NCBI GenBank assembly: GCA_905215575.1
Contig: CAJMQV010000006.1
Location: 1-53,097, forward strand
Source of the DNA: an uncultured bacterium
Lineage (GTDB): Bacteria; Bacteroidota; Bacteroidia; Bacteroidales; Bacteroidaceae
Direction: 5' to 3'
Length of the DNA: 53,097 bases
Part shown: piece by piece, positions 1-7,664 of the stretch
How positions within the stretch are numbered: position 1 is the stretch's first letter
Layout of the letters: every line of letters starts with the position of its first letter
Translations under genes and position numbers: made by a program
The notes under the pieces: model-generated
The model's input: only the letters and a program-made list of their open reading frames with translations
Databases searched by the model: none
What the model was told of the DNA's origin: nothing

Positions 1-69
1 GGAGGCCCGACTCGAACAGACGACCTCCAGGTTATGAGCCTGGCGAGCTACCAACTGCTCCACTCCGCG
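1..69 (-). tRNA. Initiator tRNA-fMet (CAT), 3' end outside the window
   Basis: On the minus strand the 5' end begins CGCGGAG at 69, followed by a D-arm, an anticodon loop CTCATAA with anticodon CAT, a variable region and a T-arm (GTTCGAGTC). The window ends inside the 3' acceptor strand, so the last acceptor bases and any CCA are missing. Two features mark it as initiator rather than elongator Met: a 5' C1, and an A11:U24 pair in the D-stem, which is the bacterial initiator signature. The C1xA72 mismatch cannot be checked because base 72 lies outside. The anticodon stem is CCAGG/CCTGG, giving two G:C pairs next to the loop and A29:U41 in place of the usual third G:C. Confidence 0.93.
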
Positions 70-111
70 ATGTTAACCATCCATCAAGTATTTGTCTCTT
101 GATTTCGCTTG

Positions 112-143
112 CAAAGGTAAGGCTTTTATGTATATGCTCCAAA
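112..143 (-). promoter_or_regulatory. Bacteroidota promoter of the initiator tRNA
   Basis: On the minus strand a -33 TTTG (143-140) and a -7 TACCTTTG (119-112) are separated by exactly 20 bases, matching the Bacteroidota consensus TTTG-N19-21-TAnnTTTG. Transcription should start near 105, leaving a 5' precursor leader of roughly 36 nt before the tRNA. Confidence 0.75.
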
Positions 144-255
144 TTTTTTGCGAACTTTTTTCGCTTTTCACTCAAAAAAAATACATTCTCACCTCAAAAT
201 GGGAGATTTCAAGGCCTATATCACCTTAATTAATAGAAAAGTTTCAAATGTAATT

Positions 256-287
256 TTTGGCATTCTAAAAAAAAGAATTTACTTTTG
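256..287 (+). promoter_or_regulatory. Promoter of the tetR-fabG-rluA operon
   Basis: A -33 TTTG (256-259) and a -7 TACTTTTG (280-287) are spaced by 20 bases. The expected start site is about 4-7 nt after 287, which puts it almost on the ATG at 296, so the tetR message is probably leaderless or nearly so. A weak dyad, ATTCT (262-266) and AGAAT (274-278), lies in the spacer and could be an operator for the regulator, but five base pairs is poor evidence. Confidence 0.75.
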
Positions 288-295
288 CAATAATT

Positions 296-880
296 ATGGC
301 AGTTTCAAAGACAAAACTTAAGTTAGTAGAAGTAGCAAGAATCCTTTTTGCAAAAAATGGCTTGGAAAATACAACAATGAACGACATTGCTGTAGCTTCC
401 AAGAAAGGACGTCGCACCCTCTACACCTATTTTAAGAACAAAGAAGAATTATATTATGCTGTCATTGAAACAGAATTGGAGCGCCTCACACAAAAGATGT
501 CGGAGGTCGCCATAAAAAATATCTCCCCCGATGAGAAATTATTGGAATTGCTTTTTGCCCATCTGAATCTCATTAAAGAAGCCGTACTACGTAACGGAAA
601 CCTTAGAGCTGAATTCTTCCGAGATATCTGGATGGTAGAAAAAGTACGCAAAAACTTTGATCAGGCAGAAATCAGCATGATACAAAAAGTGCTTACAGAA
701 GGAATACAGAAGCAGATTTTTGACATTCAGAATCTGACACTTGTTTCTGACATTCTGCATTATTGCATCAAAGGTCTGGAGGTTCCCTATATCTACGGAC
801 GACTGGGAGAAGGGTTAAATCAGGAAACTTGCAGACCTATGGTACAGGCTTTGTTAAACAAGGCCTTGAAAAAGACATAA
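296..880 (+). CDS. TetR/AcrR-family transcriptional regulator
   Basis: A 194-residue one-component repressor-type protein. Residues about 5-58 form the TetR DNA-binding domain: the helix-turn-helix section contains the typical TTMNDIA and the YTYFKNKEELYYAV end of the HTH. The C-terminal helical part is the divergent ligand-binding and dimerisation region and gives no clue to the ligand. The ATG at 296 is the only start that keeps the full first helix. The gene leads an operon with fabG (42 bp downstream) and an RluA-type synthase, so control of fatty-acid synthesis is a reasonable inference, in the way FabT- or FadR-like TetR proteins work elsewhere. Autoregulation is likely but not shown. 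Confidence 0.9.
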   Translation: MAVSKTKLKLVEVARILFAKNGLENTTMNDIAVASKKGRRTLYTYFKNKEELYYAVIETELERLTQKMSEVAIKNISPDEKLLELLFAHLNLIKEAVLRNGNLRAEFFRDIWMVEKVRKNFDQAEISMIQKVLTEGIQKQIFDIQNLTLVSDILHYCIKGLEVPYIYGRLGEGLNQETCRPMVQALLNKALKKT

Positions 881-922
881 ATCAAACTAATCATTATATA
901 ATATTTTAATCTAAAAGATATT

Positions 923-1669
923 ATGGGACTATTAACTGGAAAAACAGCATTGATCACGGGAGCAGCCCGTGGTATTGGTAAGGCAATCGCTCTGAAGTTC
1001 GCTTCTGAGGGCGCCAACATCGCATTCACAGACCTGGTAATCGACGAAAACGGTAAAGCTACTGAAGAAGAGATCGCAGCTCTGGGTGTGAAAGTAAAGG
1101 GATATGCTTCTAACGCAGCTGACTTCGCTCAGTCTGCTGAGGTAGTAAACCAGGTTAAGGAAGATTTCGGTTCAATCGATATTCTGGTAAACAATGCCGG
1201 TATTACAAAAGACGGTCTGATGTTGAGAATGACCGAAGCTCAGTGGGACGCAGTAATCGGCGTAAACCTGAAATCTGCATTCAACTTCATTCATGCATGT
1301 ACTCCGATCATGATGCGTCAGAAAGGCGGTTCTATCATCAACATGGCTTCAGTTGTCGGTGTACACGGTAATGCCGGTCAGTGCAACTACTCAGCTTCTA
1401 AGGCTGGTATGATTGCTCTCGCTAAGTCTATCGCTCAGGAAATGGGTGCCAAGGGTATCCGTGCCAACGCTATTGCACCGGGATTCATTGAAACTGCGAT
1501 GACTCAGGCTTTGTCTGAAGAGGTACGTAAGGAATGGATCAAGGGTATTCCATTGCGTCGCGGAGGTACTCCAGAGGATGTTGCCAATATCGCACTGTTC
1601 CTGGCATCTGACTTGTCTAGCTATGTATCAGGACAGGTTATCCAGGTTGACGGTGGTATGAACATGTAA
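923..1669 (+). CDS. fabG: 3-oxoacyl-[acyl-carrier-protein] reductase FabG
   Basis: Cytosolic SDR-family enzyme of 248 residues that reduces beta-ketoacyl-ACP to beta-hydroxyacyl-ACP with NADPH in type II fatty-acid elongation. The nucleotide-binding TGAARGIG motif covers residues 12-19, NNAG is at 90-93, and the catalytic set is N115, S143, Y156 and K160 (YSASK). The C-terminus ends SGQVIQVDGGMNM, usual for FabG rather than other SDRs. Codon use is of the highly expressed type, clearly more biased than tetR upstream. It starts 42 bp after tetR with no separate TAnnTTTG box in the gap, so it is probably read from the tetR promoter. The next gene begins 4 bp after its stop. Confidence 0.96.
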   Translation: MGLLTGKTALITGAARGIGKAIALKFASEGANIAFTDLVIDENGKATEEEIAALGVKVKGYASNAADFAQSAEVVNQVKEDFGSIDILVNNAGITKDGLMLRMTEAQWDAVIGVNLKSAFNFIHACTPIMMRQKGGSIINMASVVGVHGNAGQCNYSASKAGMIALAKSIAQEMGAKGIRANAIAPGFIETAMTQALSEEVRKEWIKGIPLRRGGTPEDVANIALFLASDLSSYVSGQVIQVDGGMNM

Positions 1670-1673
1670 TTCA

Positions 1674-2339
1674 ATGAATGTCATTTACGAAGACAATCAT
1701 ATCATTCTGGTAAACAAAGCCAGCTCGGAAATTGTGCAAGGGGACAAAACAGGTGATACGCCTTTATCGGAAACCGTTAAGCAATACATTAAGGAGAAAT
1801 ATCACAAACCCGGCAATGTATTCCTTGGTGTCACTCATCGTTTGGACCGCCCTGTGAGCGGACTGGTACTTTTTGCACGCACCAGCAAGGCTTTGAGTCG
1901 CCTGAATGAAATGTTCAAGACCAAAGAAATTAAAAAGACCTATTGGGCCATTGTGAAAAACCAGCCGCCGGCACCTGCCGGTGAGCTGGTACACTGGCTG
2001 GTACGCAACGAAAAACAAAACAAATCGTATGCATATGACCGCGAAGTGAAGGATTCCAAGAAAGCGATACTTGACTACAAAGTCATTGGACGTTCGGAAC
2101 ATTATTATCTCTTGGAGATCAATCTACAGACCGGACGTCATCATCAAATCCGATGCCAGCTGGCCAAAATGGGATGCCCCATCAAAGGCGATCTGAAATA
2201 CGGAGCACAACGCAGCAATCCCGACGGCAGCATTTGCCTGCATGCCCGACGAATTGAATTTGTACATCCTGTTTCCAAAGAAAAGATGTCTTTTGAAGCT
2301 CCTGTACCAGAATCAGCTTTGTGGAAAAGTTTTCTATAA
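1674..2339 (+). CDS. RluA-family pseudouridine synthase
   Basis: A 221-residue rRNA or tRNA uridine isomerase. The catalytic signature HRLDRPVSG begins at residue 55, with D58 the expected nucleophile, and the downstream TGRHHQIRCQL segment is the second conserved RluA-family block. There is no N-terminal S4 RNA-binding domain, so this belongs with the short single-domain members (RluA/TruC-like) rather than RluC or RluD. Which uridine it modifies cannot be told from sequence. It follows fabG by 4 bp and closes the operon, ending just before a strong hairpin terminator. Confidence 0.9.
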   Translation: MNVIYEDNHIILVNKASSEIVQGDKTGDTPLSETVKQYIKEKYHKPGNVFLGVTHRLDRPVSGLVLFARTSKALSRLNEMFKTKEIKKTYWAIVKNQPPAPAGELVHWLVRNEKQNKSYAYDREVKDSKKAILDYKVIGRSEHYYLLEINLQTGRHHQIRCQLAKMGCPIKGDLKYGAQRSNPDGSICLHARRIEFVHPVSKEKMSFEAPVPESALWKSFL

Positions 2340-2342
2340 ACG

Positions 2343-2408
2343 AAAAAGGTAAAAGATACATGGGAATTGCTCTTTATAGTTCAATAGCCATGTATCTTTT
2401 ACCTTTTT
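2343..2408. terminator. Bidirectional terminator between the rluA-type gene and mutL
   Basis: Perfect 21-bp inverted repeat (2343-2363 and 2388-2408) around a 24-nt loop. The arms begin with A5 and end with T5, so each strand reads as hairpin plus U-run. It serves the plus-strand operon ending at 2339 and the minus-strand mutL ending at 2424. Confidence 0.92.
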
Positions 2409-2423
2409 ATATGTCACGAACAA

Positions 2424-4274
2424 TCAACGAAACAGACGTTCTATATTCTCCTGCTCCAGTATTGTTATAATTACCTTTCCATCCGGAGTGTAATTAGGCG
2501 TTGCACAAGCAAAAAGACTGTCAACCAATGCCTCCATCTCATCATTGCTCAATACTTGCCCTGGAACAATAGAAGCGTTGCGTGCCAATGCCAATGCCAA
2601 TCTGTTATTGATTTCATCCTCAATACCACTCCCCTTCTCCATGGCCGTATCAATGATATTGCGGATTAAGGTTTCCGCATGCAAGCCCTCAGTCCCCGCA
2701 GGAATAGCATTCAGACTATAGGAACCTCCTCCCAGACTTTGCAGGTCAAAACCCAAAGCCCGCAATTCATCCTGCAAATGCTCCAGAACAACAGCTTCAG
2801 AAGGAGGGAGCTGAATCATTTCCGGAAAGAGAAGCCCTTGTGAAGCTCCATGATGCGAACGTATCTGCTCCAGAAAGCGATCAAACAGCACCCGAATATG
2901 TGCCCGCTGCTGGTCTATAATCATCAAACCGGACTTGACCGCAGTCATAATATAGCGGCCTTTGTACTGGTAATGCTGGGTTGACTTATCTGAAAAATCT
3001 GCCGTATCATCATACAAGCCAGACTCAGAAGTTTCTTCAGGCACTGAAGAAAAATGATCATATGAAGGGGCGGCCTCAGCCGGTTCGGGATACAGATCCT
3101 CCCAATGAGAAGACACATACTGCTCTCCTCCTGCCTTGCGGTCATAGGAAACGGATGAATGCGATTTAAACGGATTAAAATCCGGATTGACCTGTGTTAC
3201 TGGACGCTCCACATCCAATTTATTCTCTTCGAATATAGGAAGGTCGGGACGTCCTTCTGTGTCAAAATCAATAGTAGGCACTGCATTAAAACGGCCTAAA
3301 GCTTCTTTTACAGCAGCAATAATGATTTGCCAGATGGCCAACTCATTTTCAAATTTAATCTCTGTCTTGGTCGGATGTATGTTCACATCAATATTTGCCG
3401 GATCTACCTCAAAATAGAGGAAATAAGAGATTTGCTCTCCAGCCGGTATCAACTGATCAAACGCTTCCATAACAGCCTTATGAAAATAAGGATGCTTCAT
3501 ATAGCGTCCGTTTACAAAGAAGTATTGGTGCGATCCCTTCTTACGGGCATATTCAGGCTTGGCCACAAAGCCGGAGAGTTTCACCAAAGTTGTTTCCACC
3601 TCCACGGTAAGCAGCTGCTCATTCAGCTTTCTGCCAAAGATATTTACAATGCGCTGACGCAAAGAAGAAGGCGTGAGCGACAACATTGTCGAATCATTAT
3701 GCGTCAGTGAAAAGGCGATGTCGGGATGTACGAGAGCAACGCGCTCAAACTCCTGAAGGATATTACTCAATTCCGTTTGATTGGACTTGAGGAATTTGCG
3801 ACGCGCCGGAATATTAAAGAACAGATTTTTAATCAGAAAACTGCTTCCGGGAGAACAGGCTACAGGCTCCTGATCTGTAACCTTAGACGCCGCAATAGAT
3901 ACACAAGTACCTATTTCCGCCTCTTTTTGTCGGGTCCGGAGCTCTACTTGTGCCACTGCGGCTATAGAAGCAAGAGCCTCGCCACGAAAGCCCATCGTAG
4001 ACAATGCAAAGAGATCACTGGCCTTACGAATCTTGGAAGTGGCATGACGTTCAAAAGCCAGACGGGCATCTGTTTCAGACATACCTTTTCCGTCGTCGAT
4101 AACCTGTATGGAGGTCTTCCCGGCATCAACCACAACAACGTCGATGCGCTTTGCCTCTGCATCGACGGCATTTTCCACCAATTCCTTGATTACGGAAGCC
4201 GGACGCTGAATCACCTCTCCCGCTGCAATCTGATTCGCGACAGAATCAGGTAACAGATGAATTATATCGCCCAT
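2424..4274 (-). CDS. mutL: DNA mismatch repair protein MutL
   Basis: 616 residues; couples MutS mismatch recognition to strand removal. The N-terminal GHKL ATPase is complete: ELVENAVDA, DDGKGM, HATSKI and GFRGEAL blocks lie in roughly the first 110 residues, followed by the transducer domain to about 330. An acidic, low-complexity linker joins it to the C-terminal dimerisation domain. That domain has DQQRAH at 454-459 where endonuclease-type MutL carries DQHA(X)2E(X)4E, and ATPNYTPDGK near 591-600 where the CPHGRP zinc-site motif would be, so nuclease activity looks absent. It is the last gene of the long minus-strand run and starts 18 bp after the small membrane protein gene. Confidence 0.96.
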   Translation of the reverse strand: MGDIIHLLPDSVANQIAAGEVIQRPASVIKELVENAVDAEAKRIDVVVVDAGKTSIQVIDDGKGMSETDARLAFERHATSKIRKASDLFALSTMGFRGEALASIAAVAQVELRTRQKEAEIGTCVSIAASKVTDQEPVACSPGSSFLIKNLFFNIPARRKFLKSNQTELSNILQEFERVALVHPDIAFSLTHNDSTMLSLTPSSLRQRIVNIFGRKLNEQLLTVEVETTLVKLSGFVAKPEYARKKGSHQYFFVNGRYMKHPYFHKAVMEAFDQLIPAGEQISYFLYFEVDPANIDVNIHPTKTEIKFENELAIWQIIIAAVKEALGRFNAVPTIDFDTEGRPDLPIFEENKLDVERPVTQVNPDFNPFKSHSSVSYDRKAGGEQYVSSHWEDLYPEPAEAAPSYDHFSSVPEETSESGLYDDTADFSDKSTQHYQYKGRYIMTAVKSGLMIIDQQRAHIRVLFDRFLEQIRSHHGASQGLLFPEMIQLPPSEAVVLEHLQDELRALGFDLQSLGGGSYSLNAIPAGTEGLHAETLIRNIIDTAMEKGSGIEDEINNRLALALARNASIVPGQVLSNDEMEALVDSLFACATPNYTPDGKVIITILEQENIERLFR

Positions 4275-4292
4275 AGTGCTTTTCTTTTTTAA

Positions 4293-4589
4293 TTAAAACT
4301 TCCAACTGCCTGTAAGCAGATAGTGCCACAGAAACAGACAAGCGGCAATGATGATCAAAGCCACCCCTAATTTCATCGGTTTTTTACCGCTTTCCTTTCT
4401 TTTCCGAAGATGTTTGGTAGCTTTGACAAAGGTTCCACGAATATCCTCTGGATTGAATTCCTTGGGAGGAAGCATGCCTAATTCACGCTTGGCACGCTCT
4501 TCTATTTCCTTTAACCGATCCTTACGCTCATCCACATACAGATAGTTATGCTGAAAGGCTCTCGGTTTTCTCGTCTTAAACATTCCCAT
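4293..4589 (-). CDS. Small conserved single-span membrane protein, unknown function
   Basis: 98 residues. The N-terminal 70 are very basic and charged (ERKDRLKEIEERAKRELG resembles an amphipathic helix), and a single hydrophobic segment, LGVALIIIAACLFLWHYLL, lies near 73-92 with a short tail. This fits a cytoplasmic N-terminus on a C-terminal anchor. I do not recognise a named family. The gene lies 1 bp after the OstA-like gene and 18 bp before mutL, so it is part of the operon; the position next to an LPS-export component makes an envelope role plausible but unproven. Confidence 0.8.
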   Translation of the reverse strand: MGMFKTRKPRAFQHNYLYVDERKDRLKEIEERAKRELGMLPPKEFNPEDIRGTFVKATKHLRKRKESGKKPMKLGVALIIIAACLFLWHYLLTGSWKF

Positions 4590-4590
4590 A

Positions 4591-6258
4591 TCATTTCTTC
4601 TTTAATATCTGATCTAATTTCTGCAAAGGAGCCTTATGCTTATAAGAAATCTTTAACTCAGTTCCTTTTTTCTTCCCTCGCCATTGGAACACATCCATTT
4701 TGTCGCGAGGACGTATATAATCAAACCAGGCAAAATTTTCCAAATAAAGTCTTTCCGGAGGTATCATTCCCAAGGGATACATGGTACCTATTGCAGCAGG
4801 CATCCAAATCTTGCTTACCTTCCGGTCTTTCATATACATTTTCAATTCGCTGGTTTCTACATAGTTCATTCCGATCATCAGACTGTCGCTGTCAAACGGG
4901 TAATAATCTACAAAGACATTACCGACAACCCATGTATAGTCCAACTGGCCATCCTTAAAATAGCCGTGTATCTCACGACCGGCCACCTGATTATAGTGCA
5001 CACTGTCTATTTTTTCCACAGAAAGAGCCTGATAAAGCACTTGCAAGGAATCAATGGTAGAATCATTCATAAAAACATGAATCTGTTCTCCCAATACTTG
5101 CTGCGGGCCATTCCATACAATAGGATCCTTATACATACTCATGCAGGAATCCTTGGTACTATAAACCAACGAGTCACATACTGCCTGAACATCCACTTTA
5201 TAGGAACGAACCTTATGAAAAGCATGCATCACGCGATACATGGAATCCGTATCCATATTATACGTGAAGATTTTGAAAGTATCGGCATGCAGATACAAAG
5301 TATCTTTCTGAGAATAGTCTATAGCCAGAGCACTGTCTGCAGCCTCAGAATAACCGGTATGCTCATTATAAAAACAGTAATTTCCGGTGAACATATTCTT
5401 GTTCACTTCATCTTCATAACGGATATTACCGTAAGCTTTACCTATTCCGGAAGGGCTGTCATAGTATAGACTATCTCCCACCAGTTTTTTTCCTTTATTG
5501 GTCAGCAAAGAACGCTCCAGCAAATAAGCCTGATCCTTCTGAGTATCATAATAACCCGATTCGGAATAGATATGATTATCCCCGCTATCAATATTAGAAG
5601 GTCCCACAATGTGAGCCATACTGGTACGGGTATTATAATGCAGAGTATCCGAAATAATGGTAAATTTAGGATTTTCAAGCTTTACATTATAGTTGAATAC
5701 CGCTTCACGTGTTGCCGGACTGTACTCTCCCCAATCGGAAGTAAGCACATTATCTTTATCTATCAACTTACCTCCTTCAAAGAAATATCCCAAATCATAA
5801 AGGCGATCATAGTCCAGACTGTCTGTATAAAGAGTGGAATTAACATGCTTCAACACCACATTATGCCGCACACGGGCCAATTGCTGCATTCCGTCATAAT
5901 AAAGCACGTCACCGACAAGCGAGAGAGTATCTCCCTGTACCATACGCACATGTCCGAAAGCATCAAAGGAATTATCCAATTCATAAAAGCAGGCACTGTC
6001 GCAATACATAAAGACATCATCATGCCGGAACTGGACATTTCCCACCAGTATTTGTGCCCCAGGATTACGGAACTGATCATAACGAAGCACATCCGCATGC
6101 AGCAGATAAATGCGTGACTCTGTCTTACGCTGTTCCCGTTTCTTTTCGTTTTGGGCTATAACAAATAACCCAAACAGGCATAGAATACAGAATGTCAGTA
6201 ATCTATGCCCGTTATTCTTATTTCTTAGGTTCAATCTTGTTTTACTCATTTGATCCAC
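4591..6258 (-). CDS. OstA-like protein (LptA/LptD N-terminal type), LPS export
   Basis: 555 residues with an N-terminal hydrophobic segment (LLTFCILCLFGLFVIAQ) that fits a signal peptide or anchor. The body is a long series of short beta units such as DSLYYDSPSGIGKAYGNI and DVLYYDGMQQLARVRHNVV, the repeating beta-jellyroll pattern of the OstA/LptA fold that carries LPS across the periplasm. It is much longer than E. coli LptA (about 185 residues), as is usual for the Bacteroidota OstA-like family. The start overlaps the end of the upstream parvulin gene by 13 bp, showing translational coupling. LptB, the ATPase of the same transport route, lies 10 kb away at 16.6 kb. Confidence 0.88.
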   Translation of the reverse strand: MDQMSKTRLNLRNKNNGHRLLTFCILCLFGLFVIAQNEKKREQRKTESRIYLLHADVLRYDQFRNPGAQILVGNVQFRHDDVFMYCDSACFYELDNSFDAFGHVRMVQGDTLSLVGDVLYYDGMQQLARVRHNVVLKHVNSTLYTDSLDYDRLYDLGYFFEGGKLIDKDNVLTSDWGEYSPATREAVFNYNVKLENPKFTIISDTLHYNTRTSMAHIVGPSNIDSGDNHIYSESGYYDTQKDQAYLLERSLLTNKGKKLVGDSLYYDSPSGIGKAYGNIRYEDEVNKNMFTGNYCFYNEHTGYSEAADSALAIDYSQKDTLYLHADTFKIFTYNMDTDSMYRVMHAFHKVRSYKVDVQAVCDSLVYSTKDSCMSMYKDPIVWNGPQQVLGEQIHVFMNDSTIDSLQVLYQALSVEKIDSVHYNQVAGREIHGYFKDGQLDYTWVVGNVFVDYYPFDSDSLMIGMNYVETSELKMYMKDRKVSKIWMPAAIGTMYPLGMIPPERLYLENFAWFDYIRPRDKMDVFQWRGKKKGTELKISYKHKAPLQKLDQILKKK

Positions 6259-7610
6259 CCAGGATATTGGAAATTACAATTTCTCCACTCCTCATTGATA
6301 CGAATGTAAGTGGTTTTCTGCTTATCAATAATCCATTGTTTGATTTTCTCTTCTCTCTTCTTTGCCAACACTATAGCCTTGAGAACCTGAAAATCCTCCG
6401 TCATGCTGGCTTTATGAGCCTTGATTCTGGATTTCAGCTTAACAATGGCACACATTTCCTTCTGATTCTTCATCATCAGAAATGGTTTGGATATTTCTCC
6501 GGTATTCATATCTGCTACGACCTTGGCAACTTCTGCCGGCAGTTCCTGCATCTCAAAACGTGATGTACGGTCCATACGCTCTCCATCCGGACTCATCTTC
6601 AGATTAATCATCACACCAAAGTTGTTGCGGGTATCTTTGTCCTCAGAAATAACAGCGGCGGCCTCCTCAAAAGAGAACTTTTCAGCACGGATTTCCTCGG
6701 CAATAGAATCCAAACGAGACAAGGTAGCATCAATATTCTCTTGCGATGGCTTCGGAATTCTTAGAATGTGACGAACCTTAATTTTATCACCGCGCTTATC
6801 GACAAGCTGTATGATATGATAACCGTACTCACTCTCTACAATTTTAGATACCTTTTTCGGATCAGTCAAACTGAAAGCGACATTGGCAAACGCAGGATCA
6901 AGCATTGACTTGCCCACGTAATCCATTTCACCGCCCTGACGTGCAGAGCCGGGATCTTCTGAATACAGAATAGCTAAAGTAGAGAAGGATGAAGAACCGG
7001 AGTTAATACGTTCGGTATAATCACGCAACTCTTCCTTAATACGATCTATCTCGGTTTGGGGAATAATCGGTTTCAAAGCCACAATCTGCACCTCCACCTG
7101 CTCAGGAATCATAGGCAGGCTATCGGCTGGAAGATTCTTAAAATACTGACGCACCTCTGCAGGAGTTACCTTGACATCTTCAGCCAATTTACGACGCATA
7201 TTCTGAGCGGTCAGATAATCTTTCATCTGATCATATAATCCCTCACGAATCTGAGTCATGGTCATGTTCTTATACTCTTCCAACTTTTCCTTTGAACCAG
7301 CCAGCATTACCCACTCGTTCATCTGCGATTCAACCGCACGGTTAATCTCAGAAGGAGTGGCCTCTATACTATCGATAGCCTGATGCAGAAAAAGTTTCTG
7401 AATAGCCAACTGCTCGGGAATAACACAATAAGGATCTCCCTTTACCGGACCACCGGTTAAGCGGGCAGCTTCAACATCAGAACGCAGAATGGCTTCATCA
7501 CCAACGACCCAAATAACCTCATCTACCACATTGTTTTGGGCAAACAACGACATTTGCGCTCCTAACAATAGGAGCGCAAATGCTATTTTAAAGGATTTGA
7601 AAATTTTCAT
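6246..7610 (-). CDS. SurA-like periplasmic peptidyl-prolyl isomerase with two parvulin domains
   Basis: 454 residues with a signal peptide (FALLLLGAQMSLFAQ). An N-terminal SurA-type chaperone region runs to about 170. A first parvulin-like domain follows (about 175-280, with GGEMDYVGK and EYGYHIIQL), then a second, weaker one (about 285-390). Expected function is chaperoning of unfolded outer-membrane proteins on the way to BAM, with cis-trans proline isomerisation. It lies between another parvulin gene (54 bp upstream) and the OstA-like gene (13-bp overlap), so this operon combines OMP folding and LPS export. Confidence 0.92.
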   Translation of the reverse strand: MKIFKSFKIAFALLLLGAQMSLFAQNNVVDEVIWVVGDEAILRSDVEAARLTGGPVKGDPYCVIPEQLAIQKLFLHQAIDSIEATPSEINRAVESQMNEWVMLAGSKEKLEEYKNMTMTQIREGLYDQMKDYLTAQNMRRKLAEDVKVTPAEVRQYFKNLPADSLPMIPEQVEVQIVALKPIIPQTEIDRIKEELRDYTERINSGSSSFSTLAILYSEDPGSARQGGEMDYVGKSMLDPAFANVAFSLTDPKKVSKIVESEYGYHIIQLVDKRGDKIKVRHILRIPKPSQENIDATLSRLDSIAEEIRAEKFSFEEAAAVISEDKDTRNNFGVMINLKMSPDGERMDRTSRFEMQELPAEVAKVVADMNTGEISKPFLMMKNQKEMCAIVKLKSRIKAHKASMTEDFQVLKAIVLAKKREEKIKQWIIDKQKTTYIRINEEWRNCNFQYPGWIK

Positions 7611-7664
7611 CAGATACTATTATTGCAAATTCTATGCGCTAATTTACTTCAAAAGAATGTTTAA

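Noticed and set aside
262..278. ATTCT-N7-AGAAT as a TetR operator
   Set aside because: Only five base pairs per arm in an A-rich stretch; kept as a note under the promoter, not as a feature.
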